Source: Mycolicibacterium sp.
GTDB taxonomy: Bacteria > Actinomycetota > Actinomycetes > Mycobacteriales > Mycobacteriaceae
Direction: 5' to 3'
DNA length: 64,000 nt
NCBI RefSeq assembly: GCF_016462545.1
Contig: NZ_JAEMTA010000003.1
Span: 69,553-133,552 of the forward strand
Part shown: piece by piece, positions 7,813 through 16,760 of the stretch
How positions within the stretch are numbered: the stretch's first letter is position 1
Layout: the number at the start of each line of letters is the position of its first letter
Position numbers and translations under genes: made by a program
Notes under the pieces: model-generated
The model's input: only the letters and a program-made list of their open reading frames with translations
Database searches by the model: none
Told to the model about the DNA's origin: nothing

Positions 7813-8706
7813 TCAGTACTCGGACGGCACCGTCGACGGCGGAATCTCGACGTCGAAACCGACGTCGTCCTTGGTCGTGCGCATGAAGTCGTCGATGATC
7901 TCCGCGACCTCGTGGGGCGCCTCGACGTGCGCGAAGTGTCCCACTCCGGGCAGCACCTCGAGACGACCGCCGGGACGGGCTGCCATGGCAGCGTGCCCGT
8001 GCTCGACCGGAATGATCTCGTCGTCTTCACCCCAGATCGCCAGGGTCGGCAACTCGGCGCGGACGTGAAGACGATTCAGTGCACTGACGGCCTGACCGCG
8101 GTAGTCGACCACCGAGCGCAGGGTGCGAAGGAAGGCATCTCGGGTGGGTTTGTCCGCGAAGGATGAGTAGGCGCGCCAGATCTCGCTGGCCCGCGGGTTG
8201 CGCATGCCCGACGAGGTGAACCAGGAACCGATCTTGTTGCCCGCCTTGAGAACCGGGGTGGGCGCGATGACCGGGAGCACGAACTCGGCGCCGGGCGCGG
8301 ACAGCAGCCGCAGGATCCAGCCGACGTCGGAGCCGAGACCGCCACTGCTGATGAGGATGAGGCGCTCGCAGTAATCCGGGTGCTGGTAGAGGAACTGCAT
8401 CGCGACCCCGCCACCGAGCGAATGGCCGACGATCGTCGCCTGGGCGATGCCCAACTCGTCGAGCAGGTCGCGCAGCGATACCGCGAACGCACCGAGTGAG
8501 TAGTCGCCGCGGGGTTTCACGGACTGGCCGTGGCCCAGCAGGTCGGGTGCGACGACCCGGTAGTTCTTGGCGAGGCGGGGGATCAGCTCACGCCACGCAT
8601 CGGAGCTGCCCGCCATGCCGTGTATCAGCAGAAGGACCTCACCGCTGCCCTCGTCCCGGTAGGCAACCCGTTCTCCGTGCAACTCGAGGAACTTCACGTC
8701 ATTCAT
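7813..8706 (-). CDS. Alpha/beta-fold hydrolase
   Basis: A 297-residue alpha/beta hydrolase with the full catalytic set: the oxyanion HGMAGSSDAW (29-38), nucleophile elbow GHSLGG with Ser96, an acid in WGEDDEIIP, and the catalytic His in GVGHFAHVEAP. It resembles soluble esterase, lactonase or C-C hydrolase members; no substrate can be assigned. I start at ATG 8706 because GGAGAG lies 7 bases upstream; a TTG at 8721 is in frame but contains that ribosome site. It is transcribed in the same direction as the desaturase operon, separated by 120 bp with operator-like repeats. Confidence 0.92.
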   Translation of the reverse strand: MNDVKFLELHGERVAYRDEGSGEVLLLIHGMAGSSDAWRELIPRLAKNYRVVAPDLLGHGQSVKPRGDYSLGAFAVSLRDLLDELGIAQATIVGHSLGGGVAMQFLYQHPDYCERLILISSGGLGSDVGWILRLLSAPGAEFVLPVIAPTPVLKAGNKIGSWFTSSGMRNPRASEIWRAYSSFADKPTRDAFLRTLRSVVDYRGQAVSALNRLHVRAELPTLAIWGEDDEIIPVEHGHAAMAARPGGRLEVLPGVGHFAHVEAPHEVAEIIDDFMRTTKDDVGFDVEIPPSTVPSEY

Positions 8707-8809
8707 GGTCGATCTCTCCAACTCGGTTCGATCTCATCGCGCCCTCGCGGTACCCGCCGGTAACTTCCGAGCCTGCCCCATCGTGGCGTGGCCGTCAACG
8801 CGGAGGTTG

Positions 8810-11056
8810 CTACGCGGGCGCGATCTGGACGGGAATCCCGTTCAGCACCGACGTGCCCGACAATCGGTCCATCGACGACCCGTCGTTGAGCTGGTTGACG
8901 TTGACACCGGGATGCCCGGCCGCGACGGACATCCTGGTCCCGTCGAGATCGTGGCCCCACCCGTGCGGTAGCGAGACGACACCGCGCCGGATGCCGTCGG
9001 TGAGCTCCACCGGCGCCTCCAGCTTGCCCCCCGGGCCGGTGACGAGGGCCAAGTCGGTGATGCCCAGGGCCGTGGCGTCGTCCGGATGCATCTGCAGCGT
9101 GCAGAGATTCGAGCCACCCGACAGCGCGGGCAGGTTGTGCATCCAGCTGTTGTTGGAGCGCAGGTGCCGACGCCCGATCAGGACGAAGTCGTCCGCATCG
9201 CGGCTCAGGGAGTCGCGCAACCTCGCGACGTCGGCAACCAGCGGTTCGGGGGCGAGTTCCACCTTGCCCGACGGCGTCCGCAGCACCTCGCCGAGGCGCG
9301 GCCGCAGCGCACCGTAGTCGATGCCATGTGGTGCGGCCTTGAGCCGCTCCAGCGTCAAGCCGTCCGGGTTCGTGCCGAAGGCGTCACCGTAGGGCCCGAG
9401 TCGCAGCATCATGTCGAGGCGGCGCTCATAACCGGGTCCGTGCGCCAGCATGGCGGTCAGCTCGTCGACGTCGCGGCCCGAGACCGGCGAGTCCGGGTCG
9501 GCCGTCTCCTTGGTCAGCGTCGCGGCGATGACCTGGTCGTCGACCACCGCGGTGTCACCGAGCGGACTCAGACCGAAGAGCACCAACGCGAGTCGCGACA
9601 GGATCTCCGCCTCACTGGGCTGGCCCGGCGCCAGCGGTAGCACCGGCGGCGAATACCGCGCGGTGTTGCGGACCGCGGCGTTGCCCAGCGCGACGTCGAA
9701 GTGGGCGGTGCGCGACGGCGGTGGGGGCGGCAGGATGACGTCGGCGTGGCGGGTCGTCTCGTTGAGATACGGGTCGACGCTCAACATGAAGCCCACGCCG
9801 GCGAGCGCCCGGCTGAGCCGCTCACCGTCGGGCGCGGACAGCACCGGATTGCCCGCGATGGTGATGACGGCCTCGACCTTCCCCTCACCCGGCGTGTCGA
9901 TCTCCTCGGCCAGCGCCGCGGTGGGCAGTTCGGAGAGCGCTTCCGGGTGACCCGAGACCCGGCTGTGCCAGCGCCCGATGCGAAAGCCACGCCCCGCCTT
10001 GGGAGGTCGCGGCGCCGGACCGACCGGTGACTGCGGGAACATGGCTCCCCCGGGTCGATCCAGGTTTCCGGTGAGAACGTTCACCACGTCCACCAACCAG
10101 CTGCCGACGGTGCCGAACTCCACGGTGGACGTGCCGATCCGGCCGTACACCGCCGCGGACGTGGCCGCGGCGATCTCGCGCGCGACGGTGCGGATGTCCT
10201 CGGCGGAGACGCCGCAGTGGGCGGCCACGTCCTCCGGTGCGAACGAGGCGGCCAGAGCTCGGACGTCGTCGACGCCGTCGACGCGGGACTCCAACTCGCC
10301 CAGATCGACGAGACCCTCGTCGAACAGCGTGTGCACGACCCCGAGCAGGAGCGCGGCATCCGTGCCGGGTCGCGGCGCGATGTGCACATCGGCCATGGCG
10401 GCGGTCCGGGTGCGAGCGGGATCGATCACGACGAGCCGTCCGCCACGCCTGCGGAGCGCCTTGAGCTTGCCACCGAAATCGGCCGCGGTGGCCAGACTTC
10501 CGTTGGACACCAACGGGTTTGCACCAATCACGACGAGGTGATCGGTGTGGTCGAGATCCGGGACGGTGAACGCCATCGGATTGCCGAGCATCATGCCCAG
10601 CGATACGTGCTTGGGCATCTGGTCGAGCGTGCTCGCCGAATACACCTGTCGAGTGCCGAGTCCGCGCACCAGCAGCGGTGCGTACAGGCTGCCGGCGATG
10701 GTGTGGGCGTTCGGGTTGCCGAGGTAGACGGCGACGGACGGCCCGCCGGTGGCGGCGAGCACGGCGTTGAGTCCTTCGGCGGCGGCCGCGAACGCCTCGT
10801 CCCAGCTGACCTCGACGAGTTCACCGTCTCGGCGCACCATCGGTCCGGTCAGCCGGTCGGGGTCAGCGTCCAGCTCACCGAAGCTGGCGCCCTTCGGACA
10901 GATGAACCCGGCGCTGAACACGTCCTCGCGGTCGCCGCGCGCCGCGGTCACCACGGCAGCGTCGTCGTCGACTTCGAGGGTGAGCCCGCAGGTGGCTTCA
11001 CAGAGCGGGCAGATGCGCAGCGCGGTCCGGGTGATGGCCATGTCCGCATTCTGCAT
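8810..11056 (-). CDS. Molybdopterin-dependent oxidoreductase (DMSO-reductase family, 4Fe-4S)
   Basis: A protein of about 748 residues like the large subunit of formate dehydrogenase/BisC-type enzymes; M. tuberculosis Rv0197 is a comparable soluble member. The N-terminal iron-sulfur motif is ICPLCEATCG followed by FICPKG. Then come the molybdopterin domains (YLGNPNAHT, VVIGANPLVSNGS, VVIDPARTRTA) and a C-terminal dinucleotide-binding domain (RSNNSWMHNLPALSGG, SLPHGWGHDL). There is no signal peptide, so it is probably cytoplasmic. The start is unsure: ATG 11056 or ATG 11041 are both close to the first Cys motif and neither has a good ribosome site. The electron partner is not in the window. Confidence 0.92.
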   Translation of the reverse strand: MQNADMAITRTALRICPLCEATCGLTLEVDDDAAVVTAARGDREDVFSAGFICPKGASFGELDADPDRLTGPMVRRDGELVEVSWDEAFAAAAEGLNAVLAATGGPSVAVYLGNPNAHTIAGSLYAPLLVRGLGTRQVYSASTLDQMPKHVSLGMMLGNPMAFTVPDLDHTDHLVVIGANPLVSNGSLATAADFGGKLKALRRRGGRLVVIDPARTRTAAMADVHIAPRPGTDAALLLGVVHTLFDEGLVDLGELESRVDGVDDVRALAASFAPEDVAAHCGVSAEDIRTVAREIAAATSAAVYGRIGTSTVEFGTVGSWLVDVVNVLTGNLDRPGGAMFPQSPVGPAPRPPKAGRGFRIGRWHSRVSGHPEALSELPTAALAEEIDTPGEGKVEAVITIAGNPVLSAPDGERLSRALAGVGFMLSVDPYLNETTRHADVILPPPPPSRTAHFDVALGNAAVRNTARYSPPVLPLAPGQPSEAEILSRLALVLFGLSPLGDTAVVDDQVIAATLTKETADPDSPVSGRDVDELTAMLAHGPGYERRLDMMLRLGPYGDAFGTNPDGLTLERLKAAPHGIDYGALRPRLGEVLRTPSGKVELAPEPLVADVARLRDSLSRDADDFVLIGRRHLRSNNSWMHNLPALSGGSNLCTLQMHPDDATALGITDLALVTGPGGKLEAPVELTDGIRRGVVSLPHGWGHDLDGTRMSVAAGHPGVNVNQLNDGSSMDRLSGTSVLNGIPVQIAPA

Positions 11057-11097
11057 CAGGTGCCTGGACCCGAGACGGTGAACGGGGTCGGTCGGGC

Positions 11098-12219
11098 TCA
11101 GGCTGCGGGTCTGCGCCCGGGGCGCGACGGTGGCCCGTCCATCCGGCCCTTGTCGAGCATGTCGTCGTATTTCTCGAGGTACTTGCGCATCATGACGTCC
11201 TGCGAGCAGTGCGTCTCGGCGCGCAGTCGCGCATCCGCTCGAGACAGCGACGCGGCCTCCCGAATCGCTCGGGTCAACGCGTCGAGGTCGTCGGGTCGGG
11301 CCAGCCTCCCGCTGGACGCGTCGAGGATCTCCGGTATCCCGCCACGGGCGAGTGCTGCGACGGGGGTTCCGCAGGCGAGCGCTTCGGCGACGACGAGGCC
11401 GTAGGGCTCCTCCCACCGCGGCGTCACCAGTGCGACGGCTGCACCCCCGACCAGAGCCGCCAGCTCGTCCTGGCGGAGGTGGCCCTCGTAACGGACGTCC
11501 GGACCGAGCAGGGGCGAAATCTCGCCTTCGTAGTACGAGGCGTCGCCGATCGGACCGGCGAACCGAAGGGTCACGCCGGCCCTGCGCGCGGCGACGATCG
11601 CATCGGTCAGGCCCTTCTCCGGCACGATCCGTCCCGACCAGACCGCATAGTCCCCGCCAGGGCCGGGACGCCACGCGGTGAGATCGATGCCGTTGGCGAT
11701 GACGGGGACGACTCCGTTGACGGGCAGCCACTGCGCGGCCGTGTAGGCGCTGACCGCGACGAACTCGCTCGACATGCCGCCGGGCAGCGCCACCGCCGAC
11801 TCCATCCACGGCAGGGGCGGGGTGTGCAGGGTGGTCAGCATCGGCATCGAAATGGTCCTGGCCAGGGCAAGTGGGATGTAGTGCAGGCTGTGGTTGTGGA
11901 CGATGTCGAACGAATCCCGCAGTGGCCCTGCGAGTTCCAACATCACCGAGACATACGCATGGGTCTCGTGCACGGTCCAGGCGGGAGTGAGATAGTCGTT
12001 ACGGGACTGCGGCGTCATCTCGAAGGTGCGCACCGGCAGCACGTCGTAGGGCAGGTCGGTCGCCGATCCGGGCGCCGCGAACATGGTGACGGAATGACCG
12101 AGCGCGGCGAGGGCATGCGCGACCTGGGACACGTGGGCTTCGAGCCCGCCCGCGAAGGGCTGGCTCACGGCATACCGGGAGGACGCGAGCAGCGCGATGC
12201 GCAGGGGTTGGCTGCTCAT
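11098..12219 (-). CDS. Glycosyltransferase, GT4/GT-B fold
   Basis: A 373-residue retaining-type GT-B glycosyltransferase. The N-terminal domain has the FAGGLEAHVSQVAHAL segment typical of GT4 acceptor loops. The C-terminal domain has WSGRIVPEKG, then TPRWEEPYGLVVAEALACGTPVAA, the E-x7-E nucleotide-sugar motif. It begins at ATG 12219, overlapping the stop of the upstream glycosyltransferase gene by 4 bp, so the two are coupled. It is part of a seven-gene glycan cluster reaching 18592. Donor and acceptor are unknown. It has no membrane segment. Confidence 0.92.
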   Translation of the reverse strand: MSSQPLRIALLASSRYAVSQPFAGGLEAHVSQVAHALAALGHSVTMFAAPGSATDLPYDVLPVRTFEMTPQSRNDYLTPAWTVHETHAYVSVMLELAGPLRDSFDIVHNHSLHYIPLALARTISMPMLTTLHTPPLPWMESAVALPGGMSSEFVAVSAYTAAQWLPVNGVVPVIANGIDLTAWRPGPGGDYAVWSGRIVPEKGLTDAIVAARRAGVTLRFAGPIGDASYYEGEISPLLGPDVRYEGHLRQDELAALVGGAAVALVTPRWEEPYGLVVAEALACGTPVAALARGGIPEILDASSGRLARPDDLDALTRAIREAASLSRADARLRAETHCSQDVMMRKYLEKYDDMLDKGRMDGPPSRPGRRPAA

Positions 12220-13259
12220 GCGGCCACCGCCGTGGTCATCGCGTCGACGTAGAGGTCCACCATCCGGTCCCCTACCCGCTGCCGCTCTCGCGCGCGCTGC
12301 CGTCGTTTGTCGTGGTCCCCGCCGTCTGACCGCGGCGATTCGAGGCCGAGCGTGACCGCGCGCCGCAACCCTGCCGCATCGAGACCCTCTGGGCCGTAAT
12401 CGAATACCGGACCCGGATGCTGTTCGGCGAAGAAACCGAAGCTGGGACTCACGACGGTGGTCCCCGCGTCGTAACACGCCTCCAGCCACCCGGAATGGGT
12501 GCCGAACCGGTACGGCAGCACGACGACGTCGACGTCGTAGAGATAGGCGGTGAGTTCGGCGTCGGTGAAGCGGGCATGCACCCGGACGTCGGCCCCCGCG
12601 CGTCGATACGCCGCGAGCCGTGCCGTCGAAACCCCTGCCGTGGAGAGACATTCGGCGTCCAGGTCGAACCTCACCAGCGCATCGGGACGGTCGCCGTCCA
12701 GCAGCGCGTCGAGGATCGGCCAGGGCTGCACGCTGGCGCGCAAGCTCTTTCCGTGGACTCCGATCACCGGAACCCGCCGCGCCGTCCGGGCCGCCCCCAC
12801 GGACTCGAGCGGCAGCACGTGCGGGTGCGGAAGGACGACGGCGTCACGACCCCACCGGTCGAGGATCACCGATGCCGCACCACGGGTCAGGGTGATGACC
12901 TCGGTGGCCGCAGGCACCAGCACGTCCAATTGGGAGAGGTGCCGGGCCGGGTCGGCGAAGTGAGGATTGTGCAGGTCGTGCACCGTCAGCACCAGCGGCA
13001 CGCGGGCGCGGTGCAGCACGTCGACCACATCCCGCAGTTGCTCGACGGCGAACTCCTCGAAACCGAAGTGCACGTGCATGACGTCGAAGGACCCGAGCTG
13101 CCGAGACAGAAAGTCGGACTCCAGGAAGCGGGGCGGCCACCACTGACCCGGCAGCGTGCACGTGCGCGGGACGGGGTCGGGCAGCACTCTCACCCGAGTC
13201 GGGTCCGAGATCGACTCGACGTAGGGATGGCCTGACGGCACGGAAGCCACGGTGAGCAA
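12216..13259 (-). CDS. Glycosyltransferase family 1-like protein
   Basis: A protein of about 347 residues resembling GT-B glycosyltransferases. The N-terminal domain has FDVMHVHFGFEEF and PLVLTVHDLHNPH, and the C-terminal domain has VDVVVLPYRFGTHSGWLEACYDAGTTVVSPSFGFF, where a donor-binding motif is expected. The start is uncertain. TTG 13259 has GGAGG only 4 bases upstream, and GTG 13250 (MASVPSGHPY) is the main alternative. The open frame runs far upstream only as a shadow of the divergent genes. It is coupled to the next glycosyltransferase by a 4-bp overlap and is divergent from the WcbI gene. Confidence 0.85.
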   Translation of the reverse strand: MLTVASVPSGHPYVESISDPTRVRVLPDPVPRTCTLPGQWWPPRFLESDFLSRQLGSFDVMHVHFGFEEFAVEQLRDVVDVLHRARVPLVLTVHDLHNPHFADPARHLSQLDVLVPAATEVITLTRGAASVILDRWGRDAVVLPHPHVLPLESVGAARTARRVPVIGVHGKSLRASVQPWPILDALLDGDRPDALVRFDLDAECLSTAGVSTARLAAYRRAGADVRVHARFTDAELTAYLYDVDVVVLPYRFGTHSGWLEACYDAGTTVVSPSFGFFAEQHPGPVFDYGPEGLDAAGLRRAVTLGLESPRSDGGDHDKRRQRARERQRVGDRMVDLYVDAMTTAVAA

Positions 13260-13358
13260 CGAGCCTCCGATCGACGGTATGGGGCGCCGCCGTCTGCGAC
13301 CGCCATCGCCTCCCTTACCCGGTCCGCGCCGACTCACTCCGGCCGCTAGCGTGATGTA

Positions 13359-14321
13359 GTGCACGAGACGTCGGCGAGAACCCGGCACTTCAGCGAGTTC
13401 TACGGATGCGACGACGACCGGGGCGGCGCCGAGCCCGGCTCGACCAGACCCCTGTGGTTGGTGGTCGGCAATTGTCAGGCCGAGGCGCTGCGCCTCGTCA
13501 TCGACGGCGTCGAGGGCCGTCCCTATGCAACGGTCCGCATGCCGCCGGTGCACGAACTCGAGCCGTCCGACCTGCCGGCGCTGCGCCGTCAGCTCCGCAA
13601 GGCATCCGTTCTGCTGTGCCAGCCGATCAGGCCCGGCTATCGCGAGCTGCCACTGGGTACCGACGAGCTCGCCGCGGAGCTGCCGCCCGGGGCCCGCGTC
13701 GTCCGCTGGCCGGTGATCCGGTACGCGGGCCTGCATCCATTCCAGGCGATCGTGCGACATCCCGCCGACCGCAGCGTCGTGCCGCCCGTGGTGCCGTATC
13801 ACGACCTGCGCACCGTGGTCGCCGCCCGAGATGGTCGATCGGACACCGCAGAGTGGGACGTGGCGGTGGACCCGCAGGGTTTCGTCGCGGTCGCGAATGC
13901 GAGCCAGGCCGAGTTGGCGCATCGGGAAGCCCGTCAGTGCGACGTGGGAATATCCGACGTGCTCAGGGAATACGGCGCCGGGGCGGCTCATACGATCAAC
14001 CATCCGGGCAATCGGGTGCTGACCGAGCTGGGACGCCGAATCCTTCGCACACTGGACGTCGACCTCCCCGTCGACGAGCCGTACACGACGTTGCTCGGCT
14101 CCGTCACCGCGCCTCTGGAACGCCGTGTCCTCGACGCCCTCCATCTCACCGCTCCCGCGCGACCGGGATGGGTGATGAACGGCGAAGCCCTGCAACCGGA
14201 TGCCGTGCACCGAGCCCAGCTGCAGTGGTACCGCGACAATCCCGACTTCGTCGGCCTGGCTCTCGCCCGCCACGCCCACACCCTGGACATGCTCGGCCTC
14301 GGGTCGGCGAACGCCGCGTGA
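13359..14321 (+). CDS. WcbI-family polysaccharide biosynthesis protein
   Basis: A 320-residue protein whose N-terminal half matches the WcbI family: LWLVVGNCQAEALRLVI, VLLCQPIRPGYRELPLGTDEL, VVRWPVIRYAGLHPFQAIV, and later CDVGISDVL and AHTINHPGNRVL. WcbI from Burkholderia capsule loci is thought to be an acetyltransferase-like enzyme acting on a polysaccharide; the Cys in GNCQ and the His residues are likely catalytic. It starts at GTG 13359 in a divergent promoter region and overlaps the next glycosyltransferase by 4 bp. It heads a five-gene rightward operon. The exact reaction is not proven even for the family. Confidence 0.85.
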   Translation: MHETSARTRHFSEFYGCDDDRGGAEPGSTRPLWLVVGNCQAEALRLVIDGVEGRPYATVRMPPVHELEPSDLPALRRQLRKASVLLCQPIRPGYRELPLGTDELAAELPPGARVVRWPVIRYAGLHPFQAIVRHPADRSVVPPVVPYHDLRTVVAARDGRSDTAEWDVAVDPQGFVAVANASQAELAHREARQCDVGISDVLREYGAGAAHTINHPGNRVLTELGRRILRTLDVDLPVDEPYTTLLGSVTAPLERRVLDALHLTAPARPGWVMNGEALQPDAVHRAQLQWYRDNPDFVGLALARHAHTLDMLGLGSANAA

Positions 14322-15349
14322 GCGGGAATCCCGGCCATCTGGTGGTCGGTCCCCTGCGGCACGGGGTCGTGACCTTCGCACTGGACCTCGTCGCAGAGCT
14401 GACGCGGGTGAACCATCCGGCCCGCACGGTCCGGGTCGACGACTGGACCGGTCTCGAGGACGCGCTCGCTCGCCTCGAACCCGCCGCCGGCCTGCACCTG
14501 AACTTCACCGACCGACTGTTCGGCGCGACCCCGCGTGCAGCAGGCGACCGCGTGGCGGGCATCGTCACCTCCGTCGCGTCCGCGGGCGGGCGCGTCACGG
14601 CCACCCTGCACGACGTGCCGCAACCCGCCGATGGGGGCAACTACCGCGAGCGCGTCGACGCCTACCGTGCGGTGTGCAATGCGGTGCACGGACTCGCGAC
14701 CAACAGCGAGCACGAGCGGTCCCTGCTCGCCGAGAGCGACATCGCCGGGCCGGCCGACGTGGTCGTCGTTCCGCTACCGCTGCACCTCGGCGAGGTGCGG
14801 CCGGCCCGTCCCGTCGTCGGGACACGCAGCGTTGCGGTGCTCGGGTTCGTCTACCCCGGCAAGGGGCATTCCGAGGTGCTCGCGGCGATGTCGGATCTGC
14901 CGCGCGACGTGGAATTCGTGGCGATCGGTGAGTGCTCGGCCGGGCACGCCGATCTCGCGGACCGCCTCGCGGCCTCCGCCCGTGCGTCCGGCCGGCGCTT
15001 CGCCGTCACGGGTTACGTGCCGAGCGACGAGTTGACCGACGCCATGCACCGCGTCTCGGCGCCGGTCGCCCATCACCGACACGTGTCGGCGTCCGGTTCC
15101 CTGAACACGTGGATCGCGGCACACCGCAGGCCCCTGGCCCCGGTGAACCGCTACACCCTCGAGCACGCCGAACGCCATCCTGGAACGCTGCGGCTGTATC
15201 CCGATACCGATCGCGGCCTCGAGGAGGCGATCGCCTCGGCGTTGGACGACCCGGACTCGACGTGGCTGACCGCCGACGCCGCCAGCGGATCGACACCCGC
15301 GGATGCGGCCAGGCGCTACGTCGAAGCGTTCGCGCGGTGGCATGACTGA
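14318..15349 (+). CDS. Glycosyltransferase (GT-B like)
   Basis: A 343-residue protein with N-terminal PLRHGVVTFALDLVAEL and a LHLNFTDRLFG strand, then TATLHDVPQP, AVCNAVHGLATNSEHERSLL, VAVLGFVYPGKGHSEVLAAM and VTGYVPSDELTDAM, a series typical of GT4-like glycosyltransferases. The final E-x7-E segment is replaced by HRHVSASGSLNTWIAAHRRPLAPV, which is less canonical. It starts at GTG 14318 inside the stop of the WcbI gene. Its stop overlaps the following GT2 gene by 8 bp. The sugar transferred is unknown. Confidence 0.85.
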   Translation: MSGNPGHLVVGPLRHGVVTFALDLVAELTRVNHPARTVRVDDWTGLEDALARLEPAAGLHLNFTDRLFGATPRAAGDRVAGIVTSVASAGGRVTATLHDVPQPADGGNYRERVDAYRAVCNAVHGLATNSEHERSLLAESDIAGPADVVVVPLPLHLGEVRPARPVVGTRSVAVLGFVYPGKGHSEVLAAMSDLPRDVEFVAIGECSAGHADLADRLAASARASGRRFAVTGYVPSDELTDAMHRVSAPVAHHRHVSASGSLNTWIAAHRRPLAPVNRYTLEHAERHPGTLRLYPDTDRGLEEAIASALDDPDSTWLTADAASGSTPADAARRYVEAFARWHD

Positions 15350-16691
15350 GTCGCCAATTCCGTTGTTGGATGGTCGTTTTCTGGTACCGGCCAATCGGTG
15401 GGACCTGCTGGACGGCCTACCGGGTCGCCAGGAGCGGATCGCCGTGGTGATCCCGTTCTACGAGCAGCACGATCAGCTCGCCGTGCTGCTGACGGCACTC
15501 GAGTTGCAGACCTACCCTCGCGAGTTGGTCGAGATCGTCGTGGCCGACGATGGATCCTCGAGGGCACCGGAGCCGGACTCTGCGCTGAACGTGTCCGTAG
15601 TACGGCAGTCCCGCAACGGATTTCGAGCGGCGGCGGCCCGCAACCTCGGCGTGCAAGCAACCACGGCGCCGATTCTGTGCTTCCTCGACTGCGACACCTA
15701 CCCAGAACCGGGCTACCTCGCCGAGATCGCTCGGCTGCCATCGCTGCTACCCGACGCACTCGTCGTCGGCAGGCGGCGCCATGCGGACATCGCGGAGTGG
15801 ACTCCGACCGACCTGCGCCGGTGGTGGTCCGGCGGACCGGCACCGCGAATCCTCCCCGAGCCGCGCTGGTTGATCGACGCCTATGCGCATTCGCACAACC
15901 TCCTCGAGATCGATCACCGCTCCTACCGATACGTCATCAGCTCGGTGATGGCATGCAGCCGTGAGCTTTTCGACGATATTGGTGGATTCGACGAGTCGTT
16001 CTCGCAATATGGCGGCGAAGACTGGGAGTTGGCCCACCGCGCCGTCGCCGGCGGCGCAGTCCTGCAGCACGTCCCCGAGGCCGTCGCCTGGCACGTCGGG
16101 CCGGACTGGGCCGGCCGCGACGTCGGCGAGCGCACCGCGTCGAAGAATCGCGAGGCGCTAGCCGTCGCACGCCTGGTGCCCGATCCGGACGCTCGCCGTC
16201 CCGGGCTGCGGTATGCGATCCCCGAGGTCGCCGTCGAGATCGACACCACGGCCCACACCGTTGGCTCGCTGGTGGCGACCATCGCGTGTTTCCTGCATCT
16301 CGACGTCGGCGTCTGGCTGACCGGACCGTCAGCCCCGCAGCTCCGTCGCGACCTCGGTGACGACGATCCCCGCATCGGTGTCGGTGCCGTCCCGCTGGAG
16401 GTGCGGCAGCGATGCCGGTTCGTCGTCTCCACAAGCGGCAGACCCGTGCTGTCACGGTCGGCGACCTCGCGGCTGATTGCCGCCTGCGCCGAGGGCGGCA
16501 TCGGGCAGGTGGGCTCCGGTGCGGGAGACAGCGAGGTGACGTGTGAGTCATCCTGGGCGCTGAACCGGGTTCGGCGCTGGAGCACGAAGGTCGATGCCCA
16601 ACGGCTGCGCGGGCTGTCTCGATCCACCCGTCTGTCCGCGGCTGACCTGGGGTTGCGCGAAGGGCCACCGGACACCTCGCTGGCGTGGTGA
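15342..16691 (+). CDS. Glycosyltransferase family 2 with long C-terminal extension
   Basis: A 449-residue inverting GT-A glycosyltransferase. The N-terminal 280 residues show AVVIPFYEQHDQL, VVADDGSS, LDCDTYPEPG (the DXD-like metal site) and the galactosyltransferase-like GGEDWELAHRA. A further 170 residues (about 285-449) form an extra domain I do not recognise, with VGSLVATIACFLHLDVGVWLTG and a basic end. It starts at ATG 15342, overlapping the previous stop by 8 bp. The extension may be an adaptor or a second, degenerate domain. The 69 bp to the next gene hold only that gene's ribosome site. Confidence 0.88.
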   Translation: MTESPIPLLDGRFLVPANRWDLLDGLPGRQERIAVVIPFYEQHDQLAVLLTALELQTYPRELVEIVVADDGSSRAPEPDSALNVSVVRQSRNGFRAAAARNLGVQATTAPILCFLDCDTYPEPGYLAEIARLPSLLPDALVVGRRRHADIAEWTPTDLRRWWSGGPAPRILPEPRWLIDAYAHSHNLLEIDHRSYRYVISSVMACSRELFDDIGGFDESFSQYGGEDWELAHRAVAGGAVLQHVPEAVAWHVGPDWAGRDVGERTASKNREALAVARLVPDPDARRPGLRYAIPEVAVEIDTTAHTVGSLVATIACFLHLDVGVWLTGPSAPQLRRDLGDDDPRIGVGAVPLEVRQRCRFVVSTSGRPVLSRSATSRLIAACAEGGIGQVGSGAGDSEVTCESSWALNRVRRWSTKVDAQRLRGLSRSTRLSAADLGLREGPPDTSLAW

Positions 16692-16760
16692 AGCCCACGA
16701 GGTTGAGCCGCTCGGGGAGCGGGCACCCTCCACCGCAACGATGCTGGGAGGCTGGCCCCT

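Noticed and set aside
11057-11809. Upstream extension of the molybdopterin oxidoreductase frame
   Set aside because: It overlaps the GT4 gene in the same strand and has low-complexity basic composition. The family's first Cys motif starts right after 11041.
13260-14381. Long upstream extension of the leftward glycosyltransferase frame
   Set aside because: It is antisense to the WcbI gene, whose frame carries clear family motifs. The protein pattern begins only near 13259.
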